The notes beneath the pieces are model-generated. The model was not told the origin of the DNA and did not search any database. It saw only the letters and a list, made by a program, of their open reading frames with translations. Of a stretch of DNA of 64,000 nucleotides, positions 1 through 10,279 are shown in pieces. The DNA is from Melampsora larici-populina 98AG31 (Eukaryota > Basidiomycota > Pucciniomycetes > Pucciniales > Melampsoraceae), in assembly GCF_000204055.1 (NCBI RefSeq), contig NW_006768766.1, positions 528,706 through 592,705 on the forward strand, in the 5' to 3' direction. Position 1 is the first letter of the stretch; each line of letters begins with the position of its first letter. Position numbers and translations under genes: made by a program.

Positions 1-1
1 G

Positions 2-82
2 CTTTTCCAAGCTACCAAGAAGTATAAGAGCCGTCTAGCGCGCGACGCAAGTAAGCCTGGAAACAACCCGTCTACATCGTAA
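2..82 (+). CDS. 3' end of an unidentified gene (partial)
   Basis: An open frame enters from the left edge of the window and stops at TAA 80-82. It gives a short basic tail (LFQATKKYKSRLARDASKPG, then NNPSTS). Only about 26 codons are visible, so the product cannot be named and the frame may be chance. The composition is more coding-like than the following kilobase. Confidence 0.3.
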   Translation, partial: LFQATKKYKSRLARDASKPGNNPSTS

Positions 83-1034
83 TTTACAATGACTTTTTCA
101 AGGAGGCGATTTCTCGTTTATTTCTTCAAATCATCAAACGGTCCTCCCAATATTACCTCTACTAAAATGTGACATATCTCTTCAAGAATGTTCATCTCTA
201 TGTTCCTTCCAATAACACCATGAATCTCTTGTGTTGTCTGTTATCTTGTATGCTACCAAACATCTGTGAGCGTTAATTTATGATTGTTTTCTGTTGTGTT
301 TTGGTAATCAAAAGACATGGGCTGTTTGGATTGGTATCTCATTGTTGTTCAAGTCTTTTGCTTTCCTGAAAAGAGACCTTTTTGGACCAAACAATAAAGT
401 ATCTCATTTGTTCTCCCAAAGTCGAGTTTTTTGTGAGCAAATGATATTTTTTTGAATCGGAACAAACAATGAAGTGTTCTTGTTGTGCCCATAACAAAAC
501 TGTGCTTTTGTGGAAAAAAATCAAGATTTTGAATTGTTCTCACGTGAAATCAATTCAAAAGCTTCAAAGTCAACATAAACTACTTTTTCCCACCAATCTC
601 AATTCCATCCAGAATGTCTCTATTGGGCTTGAAATTTTGAATCAAAGCCAAATTATCAATTCTGATCAAGTTTCCCATAGAACCATCATTCACTTTCAAT
701 GAATATCAGAAGTTCCATCTTTAAGATTTGTATTTTGTTCAACATAACTAAATCAATAACTTTTTTGATTGCAATAAGGAGAACCAGTTGATTCTAGATT
801 AGAAATTTCATCTGAACCATTTAAATCATCAAGATCGATTGAAGTAGAAGAAAAAGTTGAAGTCGATCAATTTAAAGATTGACTTGAAATTAAGAGACTG
901 TTTCAACAAATCATTAATTGATCTTGCAAACAAGCAAAATCACACTCAACAATGTTCACAATCAAAGTTCAGGAAGAAACAAACTGAGACATTGATAGTA
1001 TCAAAAAGAATCACAATCATTTCCATTCTCTACT
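83..1034. other. Gene-poor stretch with a decayed coding trace
   Basis: No intact gene is visible. On the minus strand, roughly 855 down to 560, one frame reads like AT-rich fungal coding sequence (for example STSIDLDDLNGSDEISNLES) but is broken by several stops, so it is at best a remnant of an unknown gene. Confidence 0.3.
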
Positions 1035-2246
1035 TTAATCAAAAGGTTTAAAACCACATTGGGCATAGAGTTGGTGTAACAATGCTTGTTGGAACGTCTT
1101 GCAGGCCGCATCTTCAATGTGTTCAACGGGATCATGTATACAAGCTAGTACTTGAGACCGCTTAAGATCGGATTTTAAACAGTTGAAGCCCAGTTCAATC
1201 GGGTTCAACTCTGGGCAATATGCAGGTAGGTATTTGAGAAGAATTCCTAAAAGGCAGACAATTGTATCAGAGGAATGTGTTATAATTGTTTGTCAAAGAA
1301 GAGATTGCATTTACCTTTCTCATCGCAGAGCTTTTCAATCTCACCGCCATGATGTATGGATGCATTGTCCAGGACAAGCACACTGTTAGGACCTGGGTAT
1401 TTGTTCATTCGCGGAAGCTGAGGTAGCATACATATCAGGAGTTGAAAAGCTGAAGTTCAGACCAGAGAAAAGTAAACTTACCAGGCTATATTTGAGGAAG
1501 CGTTCAAATCGCTTTCGGTTAACAGGGCCCTCCAGCACCAAGAGAGCAAGTAGATCATGATATCTGATTGCAGGAAGGAGGGAATATCGTCCTCGATGTA
1601 ATCTGGGCACGTTGCGGGTGGTGTGTCTGCCTTTCTTCGATCGTTGTCGTTTCCAAAGGAGATCTCGGCCACAGATGCTACTCTCATCTAGGTGGTGAGG
1701 ACAGAGATAGATGAAGATGCAGAAAGTTAGTACATGAAAGAGAGAGCTATGCAGATACTTTATGATTGGACAGAGAAACTGACCTGTGAACACCAAAAAA
1801 CTGGCCGGAAAACCCATCATCGTTTCCATCCACTCAAATTTTGCTACCAAGTCTTTCTGAACATTGCTAACTCCAGCTTTCTTCAAAGTAATCATCAGGC
1901 AAGTTTGAAGCTCGAGTTGAATGGTGCTGATAGATAGCATCTTGCCCTGGGTGTCGTAAACTTGTGCTTGAATTTCATCCAGAAATAGAGACGGGTGTTC
2001 ATCAATTAAAGTCTCCATAAACCGCCAGTCACCTGCATTCAATCTGGTGTGTCAACCACGGGGCTGGTAATGGTGAGGATCTCGAATGACTGCTTGAGTA
2101 AGTTGATATAGTTTCATCCATCGAGAAAAAGAACTTTTTGAAATACGACGTTGCAGGCGCTGGCGGATTAATGATCAAGGGAGTCCTTCAAGTCGCCAAC
2201 GGACCGCTAATACCTTGATATCGGCAGAGTATTTACGAAATGGCAT
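1035..2246 (-). pseudogene. Tc1/mariner-type (DDE_3) transposase, two in-frame TGA codons
   Basis: A cut-and-paste DNA transposase read on the minus strand. ATG at 2246 starts MPFRKYSADIKVLAVRW, followed by a helix-turn-helix (ISKSSFSRWMKLYQLT) and the DDE catalytic core: VFTDESSICGRDLLW joined across an intron at about 1783-1686, then SVLVLDNASIHHGG, and finally YLPAYCPELNPIELGF before TAA at 1037-1035. Two further short introns have GTAAGT/GTAAAT donors. The N-terminal part carries two in-frame TGA codons, after ...RWRLEGLP and after ...HYQPRG, with the frame otherwise continuous. All catalytic motifs survive. The stops look like CGA-to-TGA changes, so this is probably a recently silenced copy. 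An N-terminal intron is possible but would remove the helix-turn-helix. Confidence 0.85.
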
Positions 2247-2516
2247 TGATGAATGAAGGTGGGTAGAGAGTGCTTTTGTGGATTGGAGGAAATCGAAGCG
2301 GTGACAAACCCCCCTGTGGCCCAAATTTGACTGGTTCAGGAGTCGGCTGCGGCGCAGTGCTGCAGTGGGCAGCCAAAAAAAAAAACGGGCTCAAGGTGTC
2401 AACCTTTTTAGCAAAGGTAATACCATAACGAGTTGAAGAAAAGGACATATTGAATTATATTTGGCATATTGTAATGTCAGCGTAGGTCATTTTGCCTGTC
2501 AAAAACAAAATTTGAA

Positions 2517-2550
2517 AGTATGTGGTGCCACATATGTAGCGCCACATACT
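2517..2550. repeat. 34-bp imperfect palindrome upstream of the Tc1-type transposase
   Basis: The arms AGTATGTGG and CCACATACT enclose a second small palindrome. It lies 270 bp upstream of the transposase start, where a terminal inverted repeat would be expected, but no matching copy was found beyond the 3' end near 700-1030, so its role is unproven. Confidence 0.4.
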
Positions 2551-2929
2551 TGCTTTGAGTACCCTTAGTCCCCTCCAAATGGTTTACGTAAGCATTCAAG
2601 TTCTGCAGCGGCGGGGCCGGGGCCTGTCGCGGACCCAATGATTACAAATCCTAGGCGTGGGGACGTGTACAAGGCTGGGAGGAGCAAACAGAGACAGCCG
2701 ATTATATTGCCTGTGGGATGCATTGAACATACAAACAGTGATTCTGCAATAGCGCTGAACCAGCCTTGATTGTGCATGTGTTGAGCTCAAGGTAAGTCCC
2801 GGCCCCGGAGCTCCGTTGAGTACCCGTCGGAGCATCTGTCGAGTCCGGTTCATGTAAACGGTGTTGGAAGTATCCAGCGCCGGTTACTCCGGCCGGTTTG
2901 GTAGTCCAACGTGGGGGATATCCGGAGGA
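2551..2929. other. GC-rich non-coding stretch
   Basis: No supported gene. It contains GC-rich blocks at about 2607-2640 and 2795-2812 that are partly inverted copies of one another, and near 2905-2925 a GGATATCCGG motif shared with the hAT-element ends at 12.3-12.5 and 16.6-16.7 kb. Probably the edge of a non-autonomous element. Confidence 0.3.
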
Positions 2930-3137
2930 TTTTTTTTGTATTTTTTTTGTATTTTTTTTGTATTTTTTTTGTATGTTTTGTGTATTTTTTTGTATTTTTT
3001 TTGTATTTTTTGTGTACTTTTTTTGTATTTTTTTTGTATTTTTTGTGTATTTTTTTTTTATTTTTTTTGTATTTTTTGTGTATTTTTTTTGTATTTTTTT
3101 TGTATTTTTTTGCCATTTTTTTATTTTTTTCAATTTT
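2930..3137. repeat. T-rich decamer microsatellite (TTTTTTTGTA family)
   Basis: About 200 bp of near-perfect repeats of TTTTTTTGTA with 7-11 nt phase variation. Translated it gives lysine/asparagine-rich (minus) or phenylalanine/isoleucine-rich (plus) frames that are not real proteins. It abuts the truncated recombinase-like gene on its right and GC-rich element-end motifs on both sides (GGATATCCGG on the left, CCGGATATTGG on the right). Confidence 0.9.
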
Positions 3138-3145
3138 TTTTTCGC

Positions 3146-3990
3146 CATACAGCCGGATATTGGTGATTCAAGACGTCATGTACTGTATTTCCCCCAACAA
3201 CCAGTCCATGTTGCAGGGTATGAGTCAGCAACCAAACAATAGGACAAACACCAGGGTTTTTGAATTGCGGCATGACACTGTGGTGATTTCCAGGATTGTT
3301 CACTTGTTTATACTGCTTGTCATATTTTATGTGAATAACACAAGTGACAATATCCTGCAAGGAATATTGGCGAGAAGAAGCCACAGAGAGCGTAGCTGGT
3401 TGGACTGTAATTATGATGTCTTCATATAAAAGACATTTGTTGTTGACGTAGTGTCTGCTTAAGGTTAGGGCCCCTGCGCGGCAACCAGTTGCCACTGCTA
3501 GGCTGATGGTCAAGAGTCGAGAGATCGCTACATCCCAGTTGGGTGACCCTCTTTGGTGAAGGTGGATGTGAGTAACTGTTCGATAGCCCAGGGCCTGACG
3601 ATTAAAGAAACCACCGCGGCGAGTAAGGCCCAAGACATGTGTCATCCTTAGAGTCATTTGGTAGCTTGCCTCGTCACATTCGTCGAGTTTCCAACCATGA
3701 TAGTTCAGAGTGATCCACTCTCTAATTAACTTCATGTAATTGGACACAGTAGAAAACAAAATCTTGTCCTTTCCCTGAATCCTTGGTTGCATAAATCCTG
3801 CAAAGTCCGTTGTGCCTACCAGATTGGCGATACAAGTCTGGAGGTCCAAGAGAGTCGGTGGTTTAGCCAAGAGAGTTTTTTCGTCCCAGTCTTTGTGAAT
3901 TTGTCCTTGAATTGCTTGGAGGAAATCGAAAGCACCCTTTTGGGCTTTTTGTGTTCCTGGAGCACCAGGGTTGTTGTAGGACGGTGCTAA
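3146..3990 (-). pseudogene. Tyrosine-recombinase-like (Crypton-type?) fragment
   Basis: The minus strand holds an open frame of about 270 codons with no clear start. It begins around FNKLAPSYNNPGAPGTQKA and runs through LTRRGGFFNRQALGYRT and ISLAVATGCRAGALTLSRHY to CPIVWLLTHTLQHGL. The TGCRAG segment, followed by a short strand and a later CPIVWLL, resembles the catalytic-arginine box and downstream region of the tyrosine recombinases in fungal Crypton-like elements, but the C-terminal H-x-x-R and tyrosine are missing because the frame runs into the T-rich repeat at 3137. Family membership is an inference from this resemblance. Truncation is certain. Confidence 0.5.
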
Positions 3991-4288
3991 TTTGTTGAAT
4001 TATTCAATCGACGTGAACAAGAAATGTTACATATAACTTATTGTGAAATGAAATGGATGGATTAACCAGTCGACGTCATCGAGTGAAATGAAAGCTATGA
4101 TGTCATTGATCATAATTCACATTACTTATAATACTACTCAGAATTCGATTTACTTCTCTTTCCCCATCTTTGGGAAGAGAAGTAAGTACAATTTCACATT
4201 TTTATTCTACTTTATCAATATGACTTTATATTAATGTTGTTTAATTTTCTATCATCATAATTGTTTTCTGTTGCCTAAATCATTTAGA
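3991..4288. other. AT-rich spacer with hairpin
   Basis: No gene. A small hairpin is present around 4152-4185, where ACTTCTCTTTCCCC pairs with GGGAAGAGAAGT. The same GGGAAGAGA string recurs near 4537. Confidence 0.3.
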
Positions 4289-4772
4289 AATTGTCTCTTA
4301 CTTGATCCGAAGATCAGTTATCAACCAGCGATAACTTATAACTAACTTATTCACATTATTACTCTGAACCTTTATTCAGGTATCAGTTGTTTTCTTCTAA
4401 TCACGTTTCTTTTAAAATTATTTCTGATTAGATCATTGTTGTCCTAGGTCAGATACTTCTAGCTTAAAGCCTTGTTCAATTGTTGCTCATTAGTACATTA
4501 GCGTATGCTTTCAGGTGAATACAAGCTTAATCTTTGGGAAGAGAAAAATTGTCTCTTACTTGATCCGAAGATCAGTTATCAACCAGCGATAACTTATAAC
4601 TAACTTATTCACATTATTACTCTGAACCTTTCTTCAGGTCAGAGACTTCTAGCTTAAAGCCTTGTTCGATTGTTTCTCATTAGTACATTAGCGTATGCTT
4701 TCAGGTCAGAGACTTCTAGCTTAATGCCTTGTTCGATTGTTGCTCATTAGTACATTAGTGTATGCTTTCAGA
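4289..4772. repeat. Interspersed direct repeats (90 bp x2; ~68 bp x3)
   Basis: A segment starting AATTGTCTCTTACTTGATCC occurs at 4289-4378 and again at about 4547-4636 with one or two differences. A second unit, with GACTTCTAGCTTAAAGCC and CATTAGTACATTAGCGTATG, occurs at about 4449-4517, 4638-4704 and 4705-4772, the last two in tandem. No coding frame runs through the block. It may be a minisatellite or the decayed interior of an element. Confidence 0.8.
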
Positions 4773-4957
4773 CCCGAGTTCCAAGACTCCAATACATTCT
4801 TACACTGGAATAGCAATGATGCCACGCGCGGCTACTGCTGCAAGCCTACTTTGCACTGGCATGATTGCTGAATAGTTTCAATCAGTCACAGTTCAAAAGG
4901 CTGAAATTGCGTGCTGGACTCACTCAGGTTATGGAGACCAATCAAAAGCAATGAGAT

Positions 4958-5155
4958 GTGAAGAGATCACGAAGAGATGAAGAAGAGATGAGATCGGCAG
5001 CTAGATTTTGGAAGGCAAGTAGATATTTAATGGATGGATTGGAAGAGATGAGATCGGCAGCTAGATTTCGGAAGGCAAGTAGATATTTGATGGATGGATT
5101 GGAAGAGACGAGATTGGCAGCTAGAGTTAAAGTATTGAAACTTATGATGAAATAG
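4958..5155 (+). CDS. Small basic ORF with 20-residue tandem repeats (hypothetical)
   Basis: A 65-codon frame is built on a 60-bp DNA repeat at 4982-5041, 5042-5101 and a partial copy at 5102-5126. Because 60 is divisible by three, the repeat encodes 20-residue units of the type EEMRSAARFWKASRYLMDGL, rich in Arg/Ala with alternating charge, which would form an amphipathic helix. There is no recognisable domain, signal peptide or intron, so translation is uncertain. Confidence 0.3.
   Translation: MKRSRRDEEEMRSAARFWKASRYLMDGLEEMRSAARFRKASRYLMDGLEETRLAARVKVLKLMMK
4982..5126. repeat. 60-bp tandem repeat, 2.4 copies
   Basis: The unit begins GAAGAGATGAGATCGGCAGC. The first two copies differ at about two positions, and the third is truncated after about 25 bp and more diverged. 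Confidence 0.9.
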
Positions 5156-5304
5156 AGAATGGTGAGTGTGTGGTCAACAGCAATTGAGAAAAAGGAAAAA
5201 CAATGATGGCATGAGTAAAAGGCAGAGGTAAAAGGCAAGGTAAAGAGAAATTAAATAAAAACAAATCTCACTCTCACATCTCGATTTTGGGTGTTTCAAA
5301 CCAC

Positions 5305-6100
5305 ATGTCTCATCATCATCATCCTTCCACCAATGAAAGATACAACCCTCACCCAGAAGGCAAAACCTTCAAATCTCCCAAGGCCAGCGATGAGAAAAGA
5401 TCAGAAAAATGGAGATCTTGTTGTTCCTTGGTAAGTACAATCTCCATTGCCAAGATCCTTGGATAAATCTAATGACTTCCTCATCCACAGAAAGTCCAAG
5501 AACAACTTGCAAGGGTCAAGAGAGAAAGCATTTTTCTTCCAGACCATCCTACCATCATCTTGACTTTGAAAAAAAAGTTTGTGATATGTGGCGACAGCTT
5601 TAAGGTACCTCTTCCTCCCCGTTTTCTAAGCGCTTTGATCTTTAGCTTATCTTCAGTTGCTCCAATTCAATAGGTCTATGAGGTGACTATTGGATGATAT
5701 CCAGAGTGTACATGTACAGATTTTGCATTCGGACATGTCTGCAAGCACATCCTGTGGGTAGCTGTTCTTCTCCATGGAACTTCTTGGCTGATGTTGCCTT
5801 TGAAGACGTTTTGTCTATATCAACATCCTGGGCATATCAATCAAATCACCCCTCATCTTTCAGAAGTAAGATTGAACCTTTGACTCTTGCAACCAATGAT
5901 GATCATTCTGATGCATTGATCGTTTTTCAGGGCACTTGTGAGGGAAGAGCTGCACACTATCTTTTCTAATGCCCCAGCCATTTGCCCTCCTGTAGGGGTG
6001 ACTGGTGAGCGATTATGGAATTGTTATGCAGAGAAAAAGGCAACAAACTCTCATTCCATTGGGGGACTTGGCAATATTCAAAAGGATGCTGGCCTTGGCT
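5305..6100 (+). pseudogene. SWIM-type zinc-finger protein, interrupted by one TGA
   Basis: Exon 1 (5305-5430) starts MSHHHHPSTNERYNPHPEGK. A GTAAGT intron leads to exon 2 (5491-5604), KVQEQLARVKRESIFLPDHP...KKFVICGDSFK, and a second intron leads to 5674. The third exon reads VYEVTIG-stop-YPECTCTDFAFGHVCKHILW. CxC...CxH spacing with DFAFGHVCKHIL is the SWIM zinc-binding signature found in ZSWIM-type ubiquitin-ligase-related proteins. The TGA at 5695-5697 lies inside the domain and probably replaces CGA. Another GTAAG...TTTTTCAG intron leads to REELHTIFSNAPAICPP, matching the region after SWIM in this family. No RING finger could be found downstream. Probably an inactivated duplicate, unless the stop is a sequencing or splice artefact. 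Confidence 0.6.
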
Positions 6101-6437
6101 AATATGTGCATGCGACTTGTTAGATTAATTCTACTGCTGTTGATTGTTGTCTTTCAAAGATAGCCTGAATTGTCATACATTATTGCCCAAAATGAGACCA
6201 GTACACAATCTAGAATTGCTAAGTCCTTTGATGACAATTTGTCTAGACCAAGGTATAATGCTAGATCAAAGATGGCGAAGCATAGGGCTGGGTTTTTGGG
6301 TCTTTGAGTTCAAAGCGCGTCTGAAAGGTCTGATGATTGCACGATAATTTGGCTGTGAGGATAATCCTTCATATGGAATAGGGGCAATGCTTGAAGGCTG
6401 AAGATATATTTTGCTAACAACTTGGACAATATGTCGT
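6101..6437. other. No supported gene
   Basis: Frames are broken by frequent stops. It may be the decayed 3' part of the SWIM gene or of the helicase relic that follows. Confidence 0.3.
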
Positions 6438-6590
6438 CTACAGACTTTTTAAATTCAGTACGTCCAAAAGAAACAAAATTTTCAAACTTGCTGCTACTTG
6501 ATCCATGAGATTGGACCTTTTAACAATCGGCAGAGTCTGCCTGAGATCTCCAGAAAATAAAACAACTTCAGTGCAATGGCCACTCGAGCA
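6438..6590 (-). pseudogene. Pif1-like helicase scrap (Helitron remnant)
   Basis: The minus-strand frame contains VVLFSGDLRQTLPIVKRSN followed by QVAASLK. This matches the conserved GGDFRQxLPV block of Pif1-family helicases, which in fungi occurs mostly in Helitron RepHel proteins. No Walker A box, Rep domain or Helitron terminus was found nearby, so only a fragment of about 45 residues is supported. Confidence 0.7.
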
Positions 6591-6599
6591 ACTGCAGAG

Positions 6600-7329
6600 A
6601 AATACTAGAGAAAGTCGGCGTCCCTGTAATGATGTATGGATGCGACTTGTGTACAAAACTGGGCCATGGAAGTATTCTTGCTACCCCCAGAATCATCCTA
6701 GTTTGTAAGAATCTTGTCAATATCATTGAAAATGGCGATAGTAACGTTTATGAGGAATGTTATTGTTCTCTACCATAATGATTCTGCTATCATCAAAGAG
6801 AAACTTTTATATTGGAAATTTATTGAATAATGAAATATATATATTTTTTGTCTAATAATTTTAGATGAATGACCCTATGGGAACTAGGGAAATATATCAT
6901 CCTAAACATCCATTTCTTTATGGTGACATCATTGATCTTTCATGATATGAATGGAATGATCCTCATCTGAAAGGAATGGACATGTCATTCCCGGCTACTT
7001 CATTATCCGACAACCCGTTCCCCTCATAGATCTACCGGTCTCTACGATAGAAAGGCCGGTGGCGCAGTCGGAAGATAGATTAAGATCGTAAGAAAAGCTT
7101 ACATCAAATCTTGTAGCAGCTCTATCGAGTACACTCATAGCTCTTTGTCAGATCATGATTCTCTTCAAGAGATTCAACTTTTCCGAACAATCTTGTTCAA
7201 ATAAATCTTCAATCTTGTTACCTTGTTTAAAATAGGAAATGAAAATAAGTTGATTCCTCTTTCATATAATAAAAGAGATAAATTAATAACCTAAGTTGAT
7301 ATAAATCAAGAGTTTGTTTGATTAACTTA
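6600..7329. other. AT-rich stretch without intact gene
   Basis: No open gene. Around 7080-7150 a string containing AGAAAAGCTTACATCAAATC recurs at about 7735-7755, so part of the neighbouring SYF1 relic may have been duplicated here. Confidence 0.3.
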
Positions 7330-10150
7330 CTTCTCTAAACGCATCTTCACTTCCATGTTGAATTTCCAAAGTAAGATAAGTTTGCCAAAACTCTGGAGCA
7401 GTACGTGGATCACAAAATTGAGAAGCGTGTGTATAAACTAAAAAAAGGGGAAAAAAGACAATATATCAGGAATCTATCGAGACTATCTTTGGTATAACAG
7501 TGAAAGAACATGTTTCGAGTGAAACATATAGAGGTGTAAAAACTCACTAGCAGAGCTCTATCAATTTCACCTAATTTTATGAAGCAAATCTTACATCTTA
7601 GCTGTTTGATTATCAATTAGATTGAACAAGTAGATTGTAAGCCAAGTTTTCTGTAGCTTTTGCAATATAATACACAAACATCTAAAAAACAATCAAAACA
7701 AATCAGTATCTCAAATCTTGAGACAAGATTGTAAGAAAAGCTTACATCAAATCTTTCAGTTAAAGCAACTCTAGTAGTAGCTCTATCGAGTTGATTCTCC
7801 TAAAAACACTTGAAATGACCAAGGTTTATTGTACAGGTCAAGATTCATCATGAAAATCTTGTTCCAATCAACTGGTATCATTGTAGCTCTTTGCATCACC
7901 TTCAAAGCTTCTGTGTAATTCCTGAAGAATGATCATTTCACAGAGATACATGATCAGTTGGAGCAATTGGACCAAATGTCAGCCCTCGAGCTTTCGCGGA
8001 GCAAAAGCCAAGAGGACTTCAAATAAAAATATACATATAAAATCACAAAAATAAGTACATCACCTTGCGTCTAGTTTCAAAGACAAATTAATAGTAAAAG
8101 CTTTGGATTTACACCTTTATAGCACCTCGCGTCTAGATACCAAAAGAAGGATGTAAATACACATTAATTTTTATCTCCTACACTCTTATAAATACAAACA
8201 CCTTGCGTCGAAGTGTCAAAGACGAAGTACAAATACCCAGATATCTAACAACCTTCAGAATTAGAAGAAATCGTGAAATATCTTTAGTGACCAATACAAC
8301 TAAAGAAACAAACAGAGATTCCCAAAAGGGAAGTAACCATTCCTTGTCCAGATCCGTCTAAACCACAAACCGGCCCAAGACAACTGAATAAGTAACTTAG
8401 AGAACCACTAGATAATCATAATACGAGCAGAAGGAGAACATGGTAACCACAGGTCAGCCATCAAGACAGCACATCTATAAATAACAGAGTCTTATCCCGG
8501 ATATCTAAAAGGACTCACTTCTTTACTAGCAACCATCTTATAAAGATAATAGAAGACATCCAACTATTGTTAGTAAACCATATGTTTGAAAGCTTTTTAT
8601 AAAAGGATCTTCAGTAAGTTACTCATTTACTTCTGTCTTTCATCTTTTTTCTTAAAGCACTCCTCTTCAATATATCCTTGTGGGATTATAGCTTTGCTAT
8701 AAAGTCTCGAACTATTCTCATTCCTGGGATAGTTATATCTTGGTCACGTACCACTGGTTCTGCAACGTAAAGTTGACAGAATCCCTGTGTCTAGTAACAC
8801 AGGCGCTTTTGTTGGGATTTTTTACCATCAAAGGAAACTACCGGTTCAGAGCTTGACCATCTCCACGCTGTAACCCTACAGTGGACCGGGACAATCTCGT
8901 TGATAAATCTAATTATCTCCATAACATATTATTTACGCACTATTTGTTTCTCCCTGTTACAGAATATAAGTTAGTGCATCATCTTACGGAACCAGTAAGA
9001 TACTTGTCAGGACTTTAAAGTGAGTAGTTAGCCATACTCACCTGCTTTAACTATAGCCACCCTGACACCAAACAAATAGAATATATGAAGAAAATGGAAA
9101 AAGATACTAACTCATTCCTTACTTTCATCTCTGCTCACTCAATCCATATTTCAGCCAAATCATCCACCCGTGGAAATGAACCTTGATTTCTAGCATTCAC
9201 AAGATCAGAAAACCCTTCACCACCATCATCTGTCACCATATTAGCACTCTAACCAGATTCTTCAGACCGTTTAGCAAAATTTACAAGTATTTGATCAAAA
9301 TTAGCCGTCGCTTTTTTAGGATTGATAGTCTTGATAGCTTTGACATAAGTTTCCACAGTTTTCTCATCTTGATCTTTATCATACAATACAATACGTTTTT
9401 GTACATCATTTGGATTTCTTTGTAAATCATGGAACAAAAACGGTTGTTGATGTTCAACTTCTTTCATCTTTAAATCTAATTCTTCTTCTTCTTCTTCATT
9501 GGAAATTAATTCCATGAGAGATGAAATATATCATTCTGAGAATTTGGCATATGCATCAAAGATTGTGGTGAAATCTCGAATGGTTAAAACTTTACTAATT
9601 CCTGTTTTGGATACTTCTTTAGCTTTTTCAAATTCGGTTATCTTAATTGAATAGGTAGCCAAGTTGAATCAGACCTAGTTGATCTTTATAAACATTGAAA
9701 CCTTCTAATTTGGTGATTTTTTCAAAGAGTTTTTGAGGGTTTGAAGGATCGGTGTTGGGGTCATAGGCTTCTGTTCGATCTGCCTGTCTAGGGTCAGAAT
9801 GTCGAGGCCTACAGCCTGGTGACCTTTGCTTGAAGTCTCGTTTGTTCCATTGTTTTCAAACTGATACCGAATTGATTAGGAGATGAACTCAATCTAGGGC
9901 CTCTTTCCATTGGGTGATTTGTATTTTCCTTTTCTAGCTTTTCTAACTAATCGTAAAAGTAATTTACCAGCAATTAAAGATTGATGAGGTCTCTTTGTAC
10001 CAGATTCTGTGACACCTTGTTCATCTCCATCTTCTCATCTTTGTCATCCTCAATAGAATCAATTTGACATAATGAGCTGTTAAAAATATCTCCTCCATAC
10101 TCTCACACAAGTTTCACCACCAGCCACTTTTTCTGACCATCTTAATTAAG
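7330..10150 (-). pseudogene. SYF1/XAB2 pre-mRNA splicing factor pseudogene, in pieces
   Basis: SYF1 is a HAT-repeat scaffold of the Prp19-associated (NTC) spliceosome complex. On the minus strand its blocks appear in order from N- to C-terminus: GGETCVRVWRRYF near 10110, FEKITKLEGFNVYKDQLG near 9720, SKVLTIRDFTTIFDAYAKFS near 9570, then KAIKTINPKKATANFDQILV (9300), NQGSFPRVDDLAEIWIEWAE (9150), NYTEALKVMQRATM (7900), and near the C-terminus HASQFCDPRTAPEFWQTYLT with EIQHGSEDAFREV (7350-7430). The blocks lie in different frames with several stops, and a solo LTR occupies 7977-9067 between the DDLAEIW and EALKVMQ blocks. The order is intact but the gene is dead, so a functional copy must exist elsewhere. 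Assignment rests on recalled family motifs. Confidence 0.75.
7977..9067. mobile_element. Solo LTR with 5-bp target duplication
   Basis: The segment starts TGTCAGCCC and ends CACCCTGACA, giving TG...CA termini, and is flanked on both sides by CCAAA (7972-7976 and 9068-9072). It contains short runs typical of an LTR regulatory region (ATAAAAGG near 8600, later AATATA) and no coding frame. A 1,091-bp TG...CA block with a perfect 5-bp duplication is diagnostic of a solo LTR left after recombination between two LTRs. It splits the SYF1 relic. Confidence 0.85.
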
Positions 10151-10279
10151 GTTTCCAACTGGTTTTGTGTAAAAAGTTCTTGAGGCTCGATTGAAAGTAT
10201 GGCGCGTATGACTGGGATGTAAAGGTGCAGGACAAGCTGGATGCGTCAAGAGAGTTATATAAGATCACCAACGCCTTGG

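Noticed and set aside
2702..3242. Long Lys/Asn-rich (minus) and Phe/Ile-rich (plus) open frames of 100-170 codons
   Set aside because: They are translations of the T-rich decamer array and have no conserved sequence outside it.
5694..5969. Independent 91-codon ORF starting at 5694
   Set aside because: It overlaps the SWIM exon in another frame; the SWIM signature lies in the frame that joins to the upstream exons.
7030..7110. GCCGGTGGCGCAGTCGG resembles a tRNA D-arm start
   Set aside because: No T-loop or closing acceptor stem within 100 nt.
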